Assembly (NCBI GenBank): GCA_025349905.2
Contig: MU624889.1
Coordinates: 1 to 18,593 of the forward strand
Source of the DNA: Blastocladiella britannica
Taxonomy: Eukaryota > Blastocladiomycota > Blastocladiomycetes > Blastocladiales > Blastocladiaceae
Length of the DNA: 18,593 bases
Direction: 5' to 3'
Both the position numbers and the translations under genes were made by a program. Each line of letters opens with the position of its first letter. Within the stretch, counting starts at the first letter, position 1. Under the pieces are notes generated by a model that searched no databases, was not told the DNA's origin, and worked only from the letters and a program-made list of their open reading frames with translations. Below are positions 8,742 through 17,300 of the stretch, piece after piece.

Positions 8742-9797
8742 ATGTTCGCCCGCACCCTGGTCTCTGCGCCCGTGCGCTCTGTCGGTCCGTTCTTCTTACT
8801 ATCCTACCATAATTATCCAACTAATAACTAAAATTATATAACAGCCCGCCGCACCCTCTCGTCGGCCCCCTCGGCCTTTGCCACCACCGGCTACGAGTCC
8901 ACATACCGCAACCTCAAGCTCTCGCACACCACCAAGGTCCTGTGCCAGGGCTTCACGGGCAAGACGGGCACGTTCCACTCGCAGAACGCCATTGACTACG
9001 GGACCAACATGGTCGGTGGGGTGAACCCGAAGCGTGCCGGGTCCACGCACCTGGGTCTGCCCGTCTTTGGGTCCGTCCAGGACGCGGTCGACCAGGTGAA
9101 GCCCGACGCGTCGGTGATCTACGTCCCTCCCCCCTCGGCGGCGGCCGCGATCCTCGAAGCGATCGAGGCCGAGGTGCCGCTGATTGTGGCCATCACCGAG
9201 GGCATCCCGCAGTCGGACATGGTCAAGGTGAAGCAGGCGCTGCTCTCGCAGTCCAAGTCGCGGCTGGTCGGGCCCAACTGCCCGGGCATCATCAAGCCCA
9301 ACGCGTGCAAGATCGGGATCATGCCGGGCCACATTCACATGCCGGGAAAGATTGGTATTGTCTCTCGCTCGGGGACCCTCACGTACGAGGCGGTGCACCA
9401 GACGACGCTGGCCGGTCTGGGCCAGTCGCTGTGCGTGGGCATTGGCGGCGACCCGTTCAACGGCACCAACTTCATTGACTGTCTGCGAGTGTTCCTGGAG
9501 GACAACGAGACCGAGGGCATCATCTTGATTGGCGAGATTGGTGGCACCGCCGAGGAGGAGGCCGCCGAGTTCCTCAAACAGTACAACTTGACCCGCGACG
9601 TGCCCAAGCCCGTGGTGTCGTTCATTGCCGGCCGGACCGCTCCGCCCGGCCGTCGCATGGGTCACGCTGGTGCCATTATCTCGGGTGGTAAGGGCACTGC
9701 CCCCGCCAAGGTCGCGGCGCTCGAGGCCGCGGGCGTGTCGGTGTGCGCGTCCCCCGCCAAGCTCGGCGAGACCATGAAGGGTCTTGTGTCGGCTTAA
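8742..9797 (+). CDS. Succinyl-CoA ligase alpha subunit, mitochondrial
   Basis: Alpha subunit of the TCA-cycle enzyme interconverting succinyl-CoA and succinate with substrate-level ATP or GDP formation; pairs with a beta subunit not in this window. CDS join(8742..8784,8845..9797), 331 aa. Diagnostic stretches are the CoA-binding [19 protein letters not shown] and [11 protein letters not shown], then [11 protein letters not shown], and the phosphohistidine loop [10 protein letters not shown] with catalytic His288. C-terminal [20 protein letters not shown] is also typical. Length matches human SUCLG1 (346 aa) and E. coli SucD plus a presequence. The first 25-30 residues ([21 protein letters not shown]) are Arg/Ser/Ala-rich and acid-free, a mitochondrial targeting peptide split by a 60-nt intron (8785-8844; donor GTCCGT, branch CTAAT). 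The start is the only Met that yields the presequence. Nucleotide specificity (ATP or GTP) rests on the beta subunit and cannot be judged. Confidence 0.98.
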
Positions 9798-9914
9798 TTT
9801 CATCGTGGCAACAACCGCTGCCGCCGTTTCGCTGGTGGCGCGTTGTCCCCTGGCTCGTTCTTTTTCTTTATGGTAAATGGAAATAATATTTTTTTAACGG
9901 AATGACTCGAAGTC

Positions 9915-9964
9915 GGATCCGTTGGATCCTGGGATCCGCGTCACTCAGGATCGAGCTGGGATCC
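9915..9964 (+). repeat. Cluster of five GGATC(C) motifs in a promoter
   Basis: GGATCC starts at 9915, 9924, 9932 and 9959, and GGATCG at 9948: five GGATC motifs in 50 bp. Because GGATCC is its own reverse complement, the cluster can bind a dimeric factor in either orientation or form small hairpins. It ends about 20 bp before a TATA box, so it fits an upstream activating array of the HNH-type gene. The binding factor is unknown. Confidence 0.6.
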
Positions 9965-9984
9965 CGTCGAATTCACCGGCACGG

Positions 9985-9992
9985 TATAAAAA
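9985..9992 (+). promoter_or_regulatory. TATA box of the HNH-type gene
   Basis: TATAAAAA lies 63 bp before the start codon at 10048. It is the cleanest TATA element seen in the window; most neighbours lack one. The following tract is pyrimidine-rich, as at transcription starts. Confidence 0.6.
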
Positions 9993-10047
9993 GCGGTGTT
10001 TCCCTCTCGTCCTCAATGGATTCTCTTGCACTCAGTATAATAATAAG

Positions 10048-10761
10048 ATGACCGCACCCTCATTGGCCGCCCTCGCCGCGTCGCTAACCACGATCCTCGA
10101 ACGCTACGGTTCACCCAATGACGATGAACAAGATCGCGACACGCTCCAGGACCTGGCGCAGTACTTGGCCGATGAACTTACGATGCCAGGAGTTCTAAAG
10201 TCGACAGACGACGTGGCCGCCGTGATTGCGCGGCCGTTGCGCGATTTCGGGTACTTGTCCGACGACAACAACGATGCGGACGCAAAGGCTGTGGAAGCGC
10301 GGCTGATGGCCGATGTGTGGGCGGCAATCTCGGGCCCGACACCACCAACCACCGACTCTGACTCTGACCCAGAAGATGACGAGGAAGTTCCTAATGACAA
10401 CGACGATGATGAACTGCTGGAACCCGGCCACTGCGAGCTGTGCGAGCGCGGTCCTATGCGCCTCACCTTCCACCACCTGATTCCACGCAAGACCCACCGC
10501 AAGCTCGCCGCTCGTGGGATTTTTACGCGCGCAGAAATGCGCACGCGCGGGGCCATGCTCTGTCGGCAATGCCACTCGATGGTACATGGGACCTACGACC
10601 ACGAGACGTTGGCGACCGAGTACAACACGGTCGAGAAGCTGATGACGTCCGAGTGGATCGCGGCGTACGCGCGGTACCAGCACAAGCAGCCGATCCGGCA
10701 ACGCGCGGTAAGGAGCAGTGCTGGGACGAGCGGGAAAGTGATATCGCCTAAAACCAAGTGA
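10048..10761 (+). CDS. HNH-type zinc-binding domain protein
   Basis: Intronless, 237 aa. The C-terminal half carries C129-x2-C132, then HHLIPR (H142-H143), C172-x2-C175-H176 and H180 in LCRQCHSMVH. This is the layout of HNH (treble-clef) nuclease-like proteins in which two CxxC pairs bind a structural zinc and HH supplies a catalytic base and metal ligand. The conserved-looking TEYNTVEKLMTSEWIAAYARY follows and closes the domain. Residues 1-85 form an unassigned helical region, and 95-125 is an acidic Asp/Glu linker. Nuclease activity is plausible, but many small eukaryotic HNH proteins are uncharacterised, so substrate and role are open. The start was chosen for the A-rich context (aataataag-ATG) downstream of the TATA box; the frame is open further 5' to 9922, but that stretch includes the TATA box. 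Confidence 0.78.
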   Translation: MTAPSLAALAASLTTILERYGSPNDDEQDRDTLQDLAQYLADELTMPGVLKSTDDVAAVIARPLRDFGYLSDDNNDADAKAVEARLMADVWAAISGPTPPTTDSDSDPEDDEEVPNDNDDDELLEPGHCELCERGPMRLTFHHLIPRKTHRKLAARGIFTRAEMRTRGAMLCRQCHSMVHGTYDHETLATEYNTVEKLMTSEWIAAYARYQHKQPIRQRAVRSSAGTSGKVISPKTK

Positions 10762-10767
10762 AATAAA
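10762..10767 (+). terminator. Poly(A) signal of the HNH-type gene
   Basis: AATAAA immediately after the TGA stop at 10759-10761, followed by a U-rich stretch (10785-10799). The opposing GATA-factor stop is at 10850, so the two transcripts converge here. Confidence 0.5.
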
Positions 10768-10849
10768 TAGAGCAATGTGTAGTTAATTTTTTTTTTTTCA
10801 GCAGGAGTGGTGGTGCTGGTTTGGGGGGTGCCGCAGGAGAGGGAGGCGA

Positions 10850-13283
10850 TCAAGAAGACGGCTGCGGTGGGCCGGCGTAATGAACGAAATTGGACTGCGA
10901 AAGCACGCTTGCCGTCTCAGGTGGCATCATCGCTTGCGTGCTTGGTCGGATGGCGGTTGGCGGAGGCAGTGCTAGTGCAGGTGTCGGTGCTGCGGGTGGT
11001 GGCAGAGGTTGGTGGGATGCAAGGACGACTGGTGCCGGGGCGGTGGGCGGTGCAAAGCGCTGCTGCTGCTGCTGCCGCTGATCCGCCACTGGCCCACCCC
11101 CGCCCGAAGTGTCCATGGCATCGGCGCTGGGATCTGGGTCCGGTTGCTGCTGCTGCTGTTGCTGTTGCTGCTGCTGCTGCTGCTGCTGCTTTTCCAGTTC
11201 GGCTTGTTTTTGTTTTTTCTGCTTTTGCATCTTAAAGTAGTGCAGTCCGCAAGCCTAATTTACAACAGGGTTAACACACTCGCTGTCAAAATAAACGTAA
11301 AACGCACATTGCAAAGCGTGCCTGGCCCTTGCGGCCCACGACGCCATTCGGGAGTCTGCGCGGTGCCGCACGACGTGCACCGCTGGTTTGGGTTGGCAGC
11401 CGACCCGCGGATCCCGCGCCGCGGCTTCTTGGGCGGTGCCGCCGCAGCCGCGGCCGCCGCAATCAGATCCGATCCTGCATCCGACCCAGACGCGCCAACT
11501 CCTCCAGGAATTGCACTTCCGAGAGCAGGCGTACCGCCACCACCAGCAACCGAGGCATCCGAGACCGACGCGCCGTCCGGGTGCTTGGACCGCGACTTGG
11601 ACCGCACGCGAGCCGCGGGCGCGGTGCCCAAGTACCGGCGCTTCCGGATTTCCTCCATTTCGTCCAAATCGGCATCTCCCGCGTCGGCATCGCCACTGTA
11701 ATTGGTGACGGCCGCCACCTCCTCGCGGATCCGGTGTACCTGCGTGAACAGCTCGGTCGCGGCCCGCGCGAGCGCCACCGCCGTCCGCGCACCCGTCGGG
11801 GTCGTCAACATGTCGGCAACCGTGATCGGGCCCATGTGCGACAGACCCGGGGAGGGGGCACTACTGCCGCCGTTCATTCCGGGCGGAAATTGCAAGGGTG
11901 GTGCCGTCGGCGTCACTGGCCGCTGGAGGCTGGCGGCCGGTCGCAGTTCGTTGGCGGCCTGCGCGATCCTATGAGCGAGGCCAATGATCTTTTTCTCATT
12001 TGCCAAATGAGTTTACATCGCCCAAAAAAAAAAGACAGCAGACATACGTGATCCAGCGTCTCTTCCGTAATGTCGTGTAACCCGCCAATGCTGGTAGCCA
12101 CGCTCGACCGGCGCGACTTGATGGATTGCGCGTCGGATGCAGCACGGGCAGAGTACGGCGCCGAGTATACGGACGCGGCGTCCCCACGCGAGTACAGGCT
12201 GTGCGCATCGCTCATGGTCATTCCGGCGCCAAATGCCAGCGTCAGCGCCCCGGGCGTGGTTGGCGTGGTTCCCGACGGGTTCACGGGGATTGGAGGCTGC
12301 ACATAGCCGCCGTTGTCCGAGGACGACGAGGATGGAATGTACATGGATCCCGGCGCGCCCATGGTCGTTGGCGGCGGAAAGGACGACATCTGTATGTGTG
12401 CGAGTCAGCATAGAAAAAATGGGTTGGGGATCTTGTTCCATAAATTGGGAAAAGGTACCTGTTGCTGCTGGCCGCCCAAGTACGGGCTCGAGTGGGCAGA
12501 GGTAGAAGTCACGCCTCCTCCAGTCGAAGCGGGCCGTGCTGGCGTCGAGGTCGCAAATAACGGCGCTGGAGCGGGCGTCGATTGCATGTAGTAGGGCGAC
12601 GGAAAGTGTTGTTGCTGTTGCTGCTGCTGCGACTGCTGGTGTTGGTGATGCGCGTAGGCCGCGACCGCCGCCGCTGCATACTGAGCGGCCTGGTGCTGTT
12701 GCTGTTGCTGCTGCTGCTGGTGGTGATGGTGCAGAGCGGCACTATCCGTGTGACTGGCCACTGTGACGGGCGGCTGAATGGCGGCTGGGAACGTGCGACC
12801 GAGATGCGGTGACCCTTGCTGATGCTGTGCGTACTGTTGCTGGTGCTGGTGCTGGTGGTGCGCATACGCCTGGGCATGCGCTTGGGCATTGGACTGCGCC
12901 TGAGCATCAGCGTGGGCCTGCGCCTGAGCCTGCGCGTGCGCGGCTGCGGCCACCGCCGAGTCCTGGTGCGTCGGGTGCGCGGCCGGCGCGTAGCCCGGGA
13001 TCACCAGGCCTGGAAGCGACAAGTGCGCGTCATAGTACTGCGCCGACGCCTGCTGCTGCTGCCCTGGTCGTGATGGAGGAGCGGGCGGCAACGGGAGAGT
13101 AGAGGTCGCCGAGGGACCGCTTCCGGGCGCTAGCAGCGATGGCACCGGCGCAAGGGTCGTGGACAGCGACGACAAGGACGACGCCGACGCCGATCCGCCC
13201 AGGCCCGGTGCGGGCGAGGAGGTGCCGCTGGTAGGTTTCTTGGCACGTGCCGACGAGAAGAACGACTGGAACGGGAAGGCCAT
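10850..13283 (-). CDS. GATA-type zinc-finger transcription factor (X18 loop)
   Basis: Predicted CDS complement(join(10850..11254,11308..11988,12048..12389,12459..13283)), 750 aa. One GATA finger is present: C593-x2-C596-x18-C615-x2-C618, with TPEWRRGP and TLCNACGLHYFK. The 18-residue loop is the type found in white-collar/WC-2-like and some other fungal GATA proteins, against 17 in AreA-like factors. The finger is completed only by splicing the 53-nt intron between Asn616 and Ala617. The other introns are 69 nt (phase 0) and 59 nt (phase 0); for the latter an alternative acceptor six bases upstream would add two lysines. Exon 1 (1-275) is Gln/His/Ala/Pro-rich and probably an activation region. 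Residues 390-410 form an amphipathic stretch (IIGLAHRIAQAANEL), and another helix lies near TAVALARAATELFTQVHRI. A basic stretch follows the finger, then about 16 glutamines. I found no PAS or LOV domain, so the light-sensor role of WC proteins is not supported. Confidence 0.9.
11144..11191 (-). repeat. CAG/CAA polyglutamine tract in the GATA factor
   Basis: The plus strand shows CTG repeated with TTG interruptions; the minus strand encodes about 16 consecutive Gln immediately after the basic tail of the GATA finger. Interruptions by CAA are visible. Further Gln/His tracts in the same gene lie near 12602-12640, 12692-12735 and 12835-12865. Confidence 0.9.
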
Positions 13284-13480
13284 ATGGTGTACTTTTTTTC
13301 TTCAAAGAGAAGCGATACGCCACTAGGTAAATTCTGGTGTGTGATGTGCTATCATATTGGGTGTTTTTTCAACAACTTCCAAAGGCAAAAAGTTGGTCTC
13401 GTACCGCTGCGTGTATTATACAGCTCTCCCTCTTTGAATTGTATTCTTGAGTGCCACCAACAAGAACCAATAAGAAGAAA
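13284..13480. promoter_or_regulatory. Divergent spacer, GATA factor / unrecognised gene
   Basis: A 197-bp AT-richer spacer between two head-to-head starts (13283 minus, 13481 plus). It holds T-tracts near the GATA-factor start and an A-rich leader (aagaagaaa) before 13481. No GATA cluster indicating autoregulation stands out. Confidence 0.4.
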
Positions 13481-14197
13481 ATGCTGGTCCGTAATTTCTG
13501 CACTGATCTCCTGTGCCGGTCTCAACCTAAAATGAAATTGAGACACCACAACAAACAGACCGCGCACCTACCCGAGCCGCTGCTTCGCCATCTGGGCTTC
13601 ATTTCCGCACCAACTGAAGAGCCGCACCATACGCTGCCACCGATCTCCCTGGTCCCCGTGCGCGCTGCCCTGGAAGCGACGCGTGCTGCGGTGCGCGTGG
13701 CCGAGAAGCGCGGAAGCGCCGACGCGTCTTCGGTGCGCACCGCCGTCGCGTACCTGCACGCTGCTGGACGCACGCTGGTCCCCGGATCGCGGGCCGCTTC
13801 GGCGGTGGCACGTGCAGCATTGCTGATGCAGCTAGTGGAGACCAGTTCCAGTTCCACTTCCGGTGATGATACTGAGGATCATGATGATGCACCACTGCGC
13901 ACAGCCTTGGACTCGCTGGTGGTCGGGCTCGGGCCCTCGGGCGTGGCGGCGGCGCTTATGGTCGATCAGTTCGACTCCAGCGACAATAATGCGTACGATC
14001 CGACCGCCCTTCGCGACGCCGTGTCTCGGTCAGCCAGCCCCGATCTGCCATTGTTTTCGGTTGCGGGTGCTGATGCAGAACAAGAGAGTGAAGGAGGTGA
14101 GATCCCCCACCACCAAGAGGGATCAGAGGTGGACATCAAAGACGACGACAATATGTCCGAGCGCGACTTGGTGTCGCCGGCACCCGCGTCCGAGTGA
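13481..14197 (+). CDS. Unrecognised Ala-rich, acidic protein
   Basis: A single open frame of 238 aa. I do not recognise a family. The first about 45 residues are basic and His-rich. About residues 55-120 are Ala-rich and predicted helical (PVRAALEATRAAVRVAEKR, then AASAVARAALLMQLVE). A Ser/Asp-rich linker (SSSSTSGDDTEDHDD) comes next, a second hydrophobic helix follows (RTALDSLVVGLGPSGVAAALM), and the C-terminal third is acidic and probably disordered. No signal peptide or long membrane span is evident. GC-rich third positions through the Ala-rich part support real coding. The start at 13481 has an AGAAGAAA-ATG context like other genes here; Met18 at 13532 is an alternative. It lies between a divergent GATA factor and a co-oriented membrane protein. 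Confidence 0.6.
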   Translation: MLVRNFCTDLLCRSQPKMKLRHHNKQTAHLPEPLLRHLGFISAPTEEPHHTLPPISLVPVRAALEATRAAVRVAEKRGSADASSVRTAVAYLHAAGRTLVPGSRAASAVARAALLMQLVETSSSSTSGDDTEDHDDAPLRTALDSLVVGLGPSGVAAALMVDQFDSSDNNAYDPTALRDAVSRSASPDLPLFSVAGADAEQESEGGEIPHHQEGSEVDIKDDDNMSERDLVSPAPASE

Positions 14198-14468
14198 ACG
14201 AGTGAATGGAATACCATACGCAGGTCTTTTTTTTTTTTCTTTGTTTTTTTTTTTTCTGGACTTGGTGCGCCACACTGCGAACGGGTGCCTCTTTCGCTGG
14301 GCTATTAAACCAACCTATCCAAAAAAAATTCGAAATTGTAAAATCGGAGACGACCGGCCAACCGAGCTCACACGAACTGACCGGCGTATGAGAGAATTGC
14401 AACCGAGAGCGACCGATATGGGCATTTCCAATACCATCACTGGCCCACAAAGACAAAGGCAACGACAA
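14198..14468. other. Intergenic spacer with long T-tracts
   Basis: A 271-bp gap. Two T-runs (about 14227-14238 and 14244-14255) follow the upstream gene's stop and would give a U-rich 3' region. The right half is A-rich and carries two upstream in-frame ATGs (14388, 14418) relative to the membrane-protein gene, so an extended N-terminus is formally possible. No RNA gene seen. Confidence 0.5.
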
Positions 14469-17192
14469 ATGGCCCCGGCAATGACGATACTGGTATTGGT
14501 CCTGGTCTTTTTGCCATGTGCCACAGCCCTCGCCGCCGTCTGCTCCCCCGCCGCTTCTACCCCATGCCCAGATTCCCTGGACCGTTGCCTGCGCGGCCGA
14601 TGCATTCGCGACGCTTTACCGTGCGCTGCCTTGGCCCCGCAGTGCGATTTCGGCTACTCGTGCGAGCAAGGCATGTGCCTGCTGGACGCCGACTCGAGTC
14701 CGTTTTTTTACTTCAATTTTTCCATTGACAATCAAGTCCAGGCAACTGATTCAAAAAAAAAAACGTAAACAGGCTCGGGCGCCATGTACCAGCGCTGCTC
14801 GACGACAGTATCCGCAATAACCGATGCCACTTCATCCAAGGAACTGACTCCCTTGGGTGGGGAAGATTTGGCTCCACTTCCAGCGATCCCAACGTTTGGC
14901 AATCCCCAGTCGTCGGTCCTGCCGTCGTCTTCCGAGTGCAAACCAGGCTTCACCTGCGTCAATAGCATGTGCACCAGTCCAACCGGGTGTATGCTCTCGT
15001 CATTTTATATCTTGTGCGAAAAAAAACTCATCATAAAAACCAAAGCCTTCCAAATCGCCGCGTACCAGTCGCTGGCGGCCATGCGCCGGGAAAAGGAAGC
15101 CGTTTTGGCACGCATCGACTCGCTCTCGCGCTCCTTTTCGTCCTTTCCCTCGGATCCCGCCTCCCCATGGCCAACGCCACCGTCGCTCTCGTGTGCGATC
15201 ATTCGACAGCTCATGGTCAGTGCCGATCTCGTGCACTGGACACCAGCCAACGGGACCTACCTGACGCTGGACGACGCCGGTCCACACTGCTGTGACCCCC
15301 CACCGGCGGTACGGGAGCTGGCCGCCGCCGCCAAAACGCTGGCCACGGTGCCGCCGCTGGCCGTTCATGGGATTGAGTGCACTGCCGCTGGGTACGTGCG
15401 GTTCTTGGCGCTCCCCGGCCGCAATCTTTCGGGCATACTGGATCCGCGGCTGTGGGCGCCACTGATGCGCCCTGCGGGCGAGGCAGTGCTGCTGGGCGAC
15501 AACCCGCTGCTCACGCTTGCCCCACCCACGACACTTCCCAACGGCACATTCCCATTTGCGCCGTTTTCGGCCTTGTTGCGGCTCTTTTCGGCACCCAATA
15601 CCCGTATCGCGCCAGGCCCGTTGCCACCGAGCTCAGTAGCACCGAATCCAGCCACCTCTATGCCAACGGTTTCGTCGTCATCGCCGCCAGCGTATGCGTT
15701 TTCGGCCACCTGGCTCCTATCGCTGTTTGCATCATCCGCGGCCATTGTGAACTTGACTGCCACGGGCGTCTCGGGCGACCTGGCGGCCGCGGTTCCATGG
15801 TTCCCGCATGCGCTGATCCTGGCCGAGAACGCGGGCGTTTCGGGCGCACTGGGCACCGAATCATTCAATTCGGCATCGCTCGGGTCCACGTTCCTGGACT
15901 TGCAGGGCACCGGTGCATGTATTGCGTCATGGGCCGCGGTCGGTGGGTCGCCGCGCCGTGCCTCGGCTCTGGCGTCACCACTCGGCGCTTCCTCCTCATC
16001 CAGCGACAGTAGTGGTGCTTCTTCGCTCACCCTGTCCACGGTCACCCCTGCCGGACAGCTGGTGGACGGATCGGCCGTGACACTGGTGCCAGTCACCACG
16101 GGAGCTCAGAAACCATTGTATGCGATTTGCGCGTTGCCGTCATCGCTTGCGCGGTTGACGTGGCCCGCGCTGGTGGCACCGGCTGTCGCGCTCGGGATCG
16201 CGCTGCTGGGCATTGTTCTCAACCGCGAGTGGCGCGCTCGCAGTCTCCTGACCATTGTTTCGATTGTGTCGCTGGTGGTCGAGGTGCAGTTTGTGCTGGC
16301 GGCTTCTTCAACTGTAGTGGCATCATCAACAACCAGCACTGGCGGGTTTGGCACGCCATCGTCGTCAGTGGCAGATACAAGCATCAGCAATGGCGACGAG
16401 CTCGTGGGCAAGCTCACGCGCATCTTGCTACTCGTCAGTCTCGCGATCCCACGGGTTTGTAACGCGTACTACACGTTCCGAGCGCCCAGTACTCCGCTGG
16501 TCGGCGTGCGCTTACTGGCAGTCCTGGACGTGTGGCACTTTTTCCTCCACTTCCGCGCCCGCGCCGCCGCTCTCGCCGACCGCCGGCCCGCGGGGACAGT
16601 AGTACTGGCGGGGGACCCGTACCATGACCGGCGCGCGTTACTGTACATTCCACCCACATTGGGCGCCGTGGCCACCGTGCAGCTGGTGGTCAAAGAGCTC
16701 GGACAACTGGCGATCGCGCTGGGCGCGTGGTTTGGTGGAGCCGGACACTCCCCCGCGGGAGCGTGCTTGTTGGCGGTGGCGGTGGTCGGGATCCTGAAGG
16801 AGGCCGGCGTGCGCGTGTGGTGGGTGTGGGGACCGTTCCGGGTCTGGGACCGCGTAGTCACTGCGGCGGCCGGGAAGCCGTCCGTCAATGGTGCTGATAG
16901 CGGGACGGGCGGGCACCGGGTCCTGGAACGCGGCGAGAGCTTGGTCACGGTGTCGCTGACCCCGACCCCTCTTGCTGGTGCTCCCACTCCTGTACCGGCC
17001 TCGATAGTCGGCTCCGCTGCTCGTCCAACGACAACGTCAACAGCAACAGCAACAACAAGTCCAAGAGGAGGCGGACCAGTAACTGTGGAGACAGCACGCC
17101 CACCATCACGGCCTCTGCGCACGCAACGGCCTCGAGAAGCGCCGGCCGCTTCTGGCGCAGCACTGCTGATGGGCGACAGCCATTCGATCTAG
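14469..17192 (+). CDS. Cys-rich, LRR-like, multi-pass membrane protein (novel layout)
   Basis: Predicted CDS join(14469..14697,14773..14988,15046..17192), 863 aa. Residues 1-23 are a signal peptide (MTILVLVLVFLPCATALAA, cleavage after Ala23 likely). A Cys-rich stretch (25-143) follows with two copies of C-x5-C-x4-C: CDFGYSCEQGMC (59-70) and CKPGFTCVNSMC (132-143). A long lumenal/extracellular region has N-glycosylation sequons and leucine/Gly phrases like degenerate LRRs (ALPGRNLSGILDPRLW near 267; LTATGVSGDL and LILAENAGVSGAL near 400). About residues 520-750 hold five or six hydrophobic helices (PALVAPAVALGIALLGIVL; SLLTIVSIVSLVVEVQFVLAA; TRILLLVSLAIPRV; LLAVLDVWHFFLHF; PTLGAVATVQLVVKELGQLAIALGAW; ACLLAVAVVGILKEAG). 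A Ser/Thr/Pro-rich tail ends the protein. This suggests a surface receptor or sensor, but no kinase, cyclase or GPCR motif is recognised. The start was chosen for ACAAATGG context and the signal peptide. Confidence 0.75.
14989..15045 (+). other. Stop-free 57-nt intron, retainable in frame
   Basis: Second intron of the membrane-protein gene: donor GTATGC, CTCAT branch-like site, acceptor CAAAG. It is AT-rich between GC-rich exons. It is 57 nt (3 x 19) and has no stop, so retention would insert 19 residues, partly hydrophobic and lysine-rich, right after the second Cys motif. I favour splicing because of composition and branch site. Confidence 0.65.
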
Positions 17193-17300
17193 CTCTTTGT
17201 TTCCAATGTAAAAAGTATACCAAACCAACCTTCGGTCGTTGGCAGCGTGGCGGCCGAGTTCACTCACCTCTTTTTGAATTTTTACACGTATATTAATGCA
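17193..17300 (+). promoter_or_regulatory. Promoter/leader of coatomer zeta
   Basis: A 108-bp gap between the membrane-protein stop and the coatomer zeta start. AT-rich strings (tacacgtatattaatg) precede the start. No perfect TATA box is present. Confidence 0.35.

Noticed and set aside
8799..9803. Long minus-strand open frame of 334 residues opposite succinyl-CoA ligase
   Set aside because: It mirrors a firmly identified gene with strong C/G third-position bias, which makes antisense frames open. It has a low-complexity His/Arg/Gly composition and no family signature.
9915..9964. GGATCC cluster as a cloning polylinker or vector remnant
   Set aside because: The motifs are unevenly spaced with no other linker sites in series, and the flanks are a natural TATA promoter; assembly contamination is not indicated, though not fully excluded.
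11144..11191. CTG repeat as a microsatellite or CRISPR-like array
   Set aside because: It is a trinucleotide tract in frame within the GATA gene coding Gln, without spacers.
13491..13558. GT..AG intron inside the gene at 13481 (GTAATT..AAACAG)
   Set aside because: Splicing it would shift the long frame that follows, so it fails on phase.
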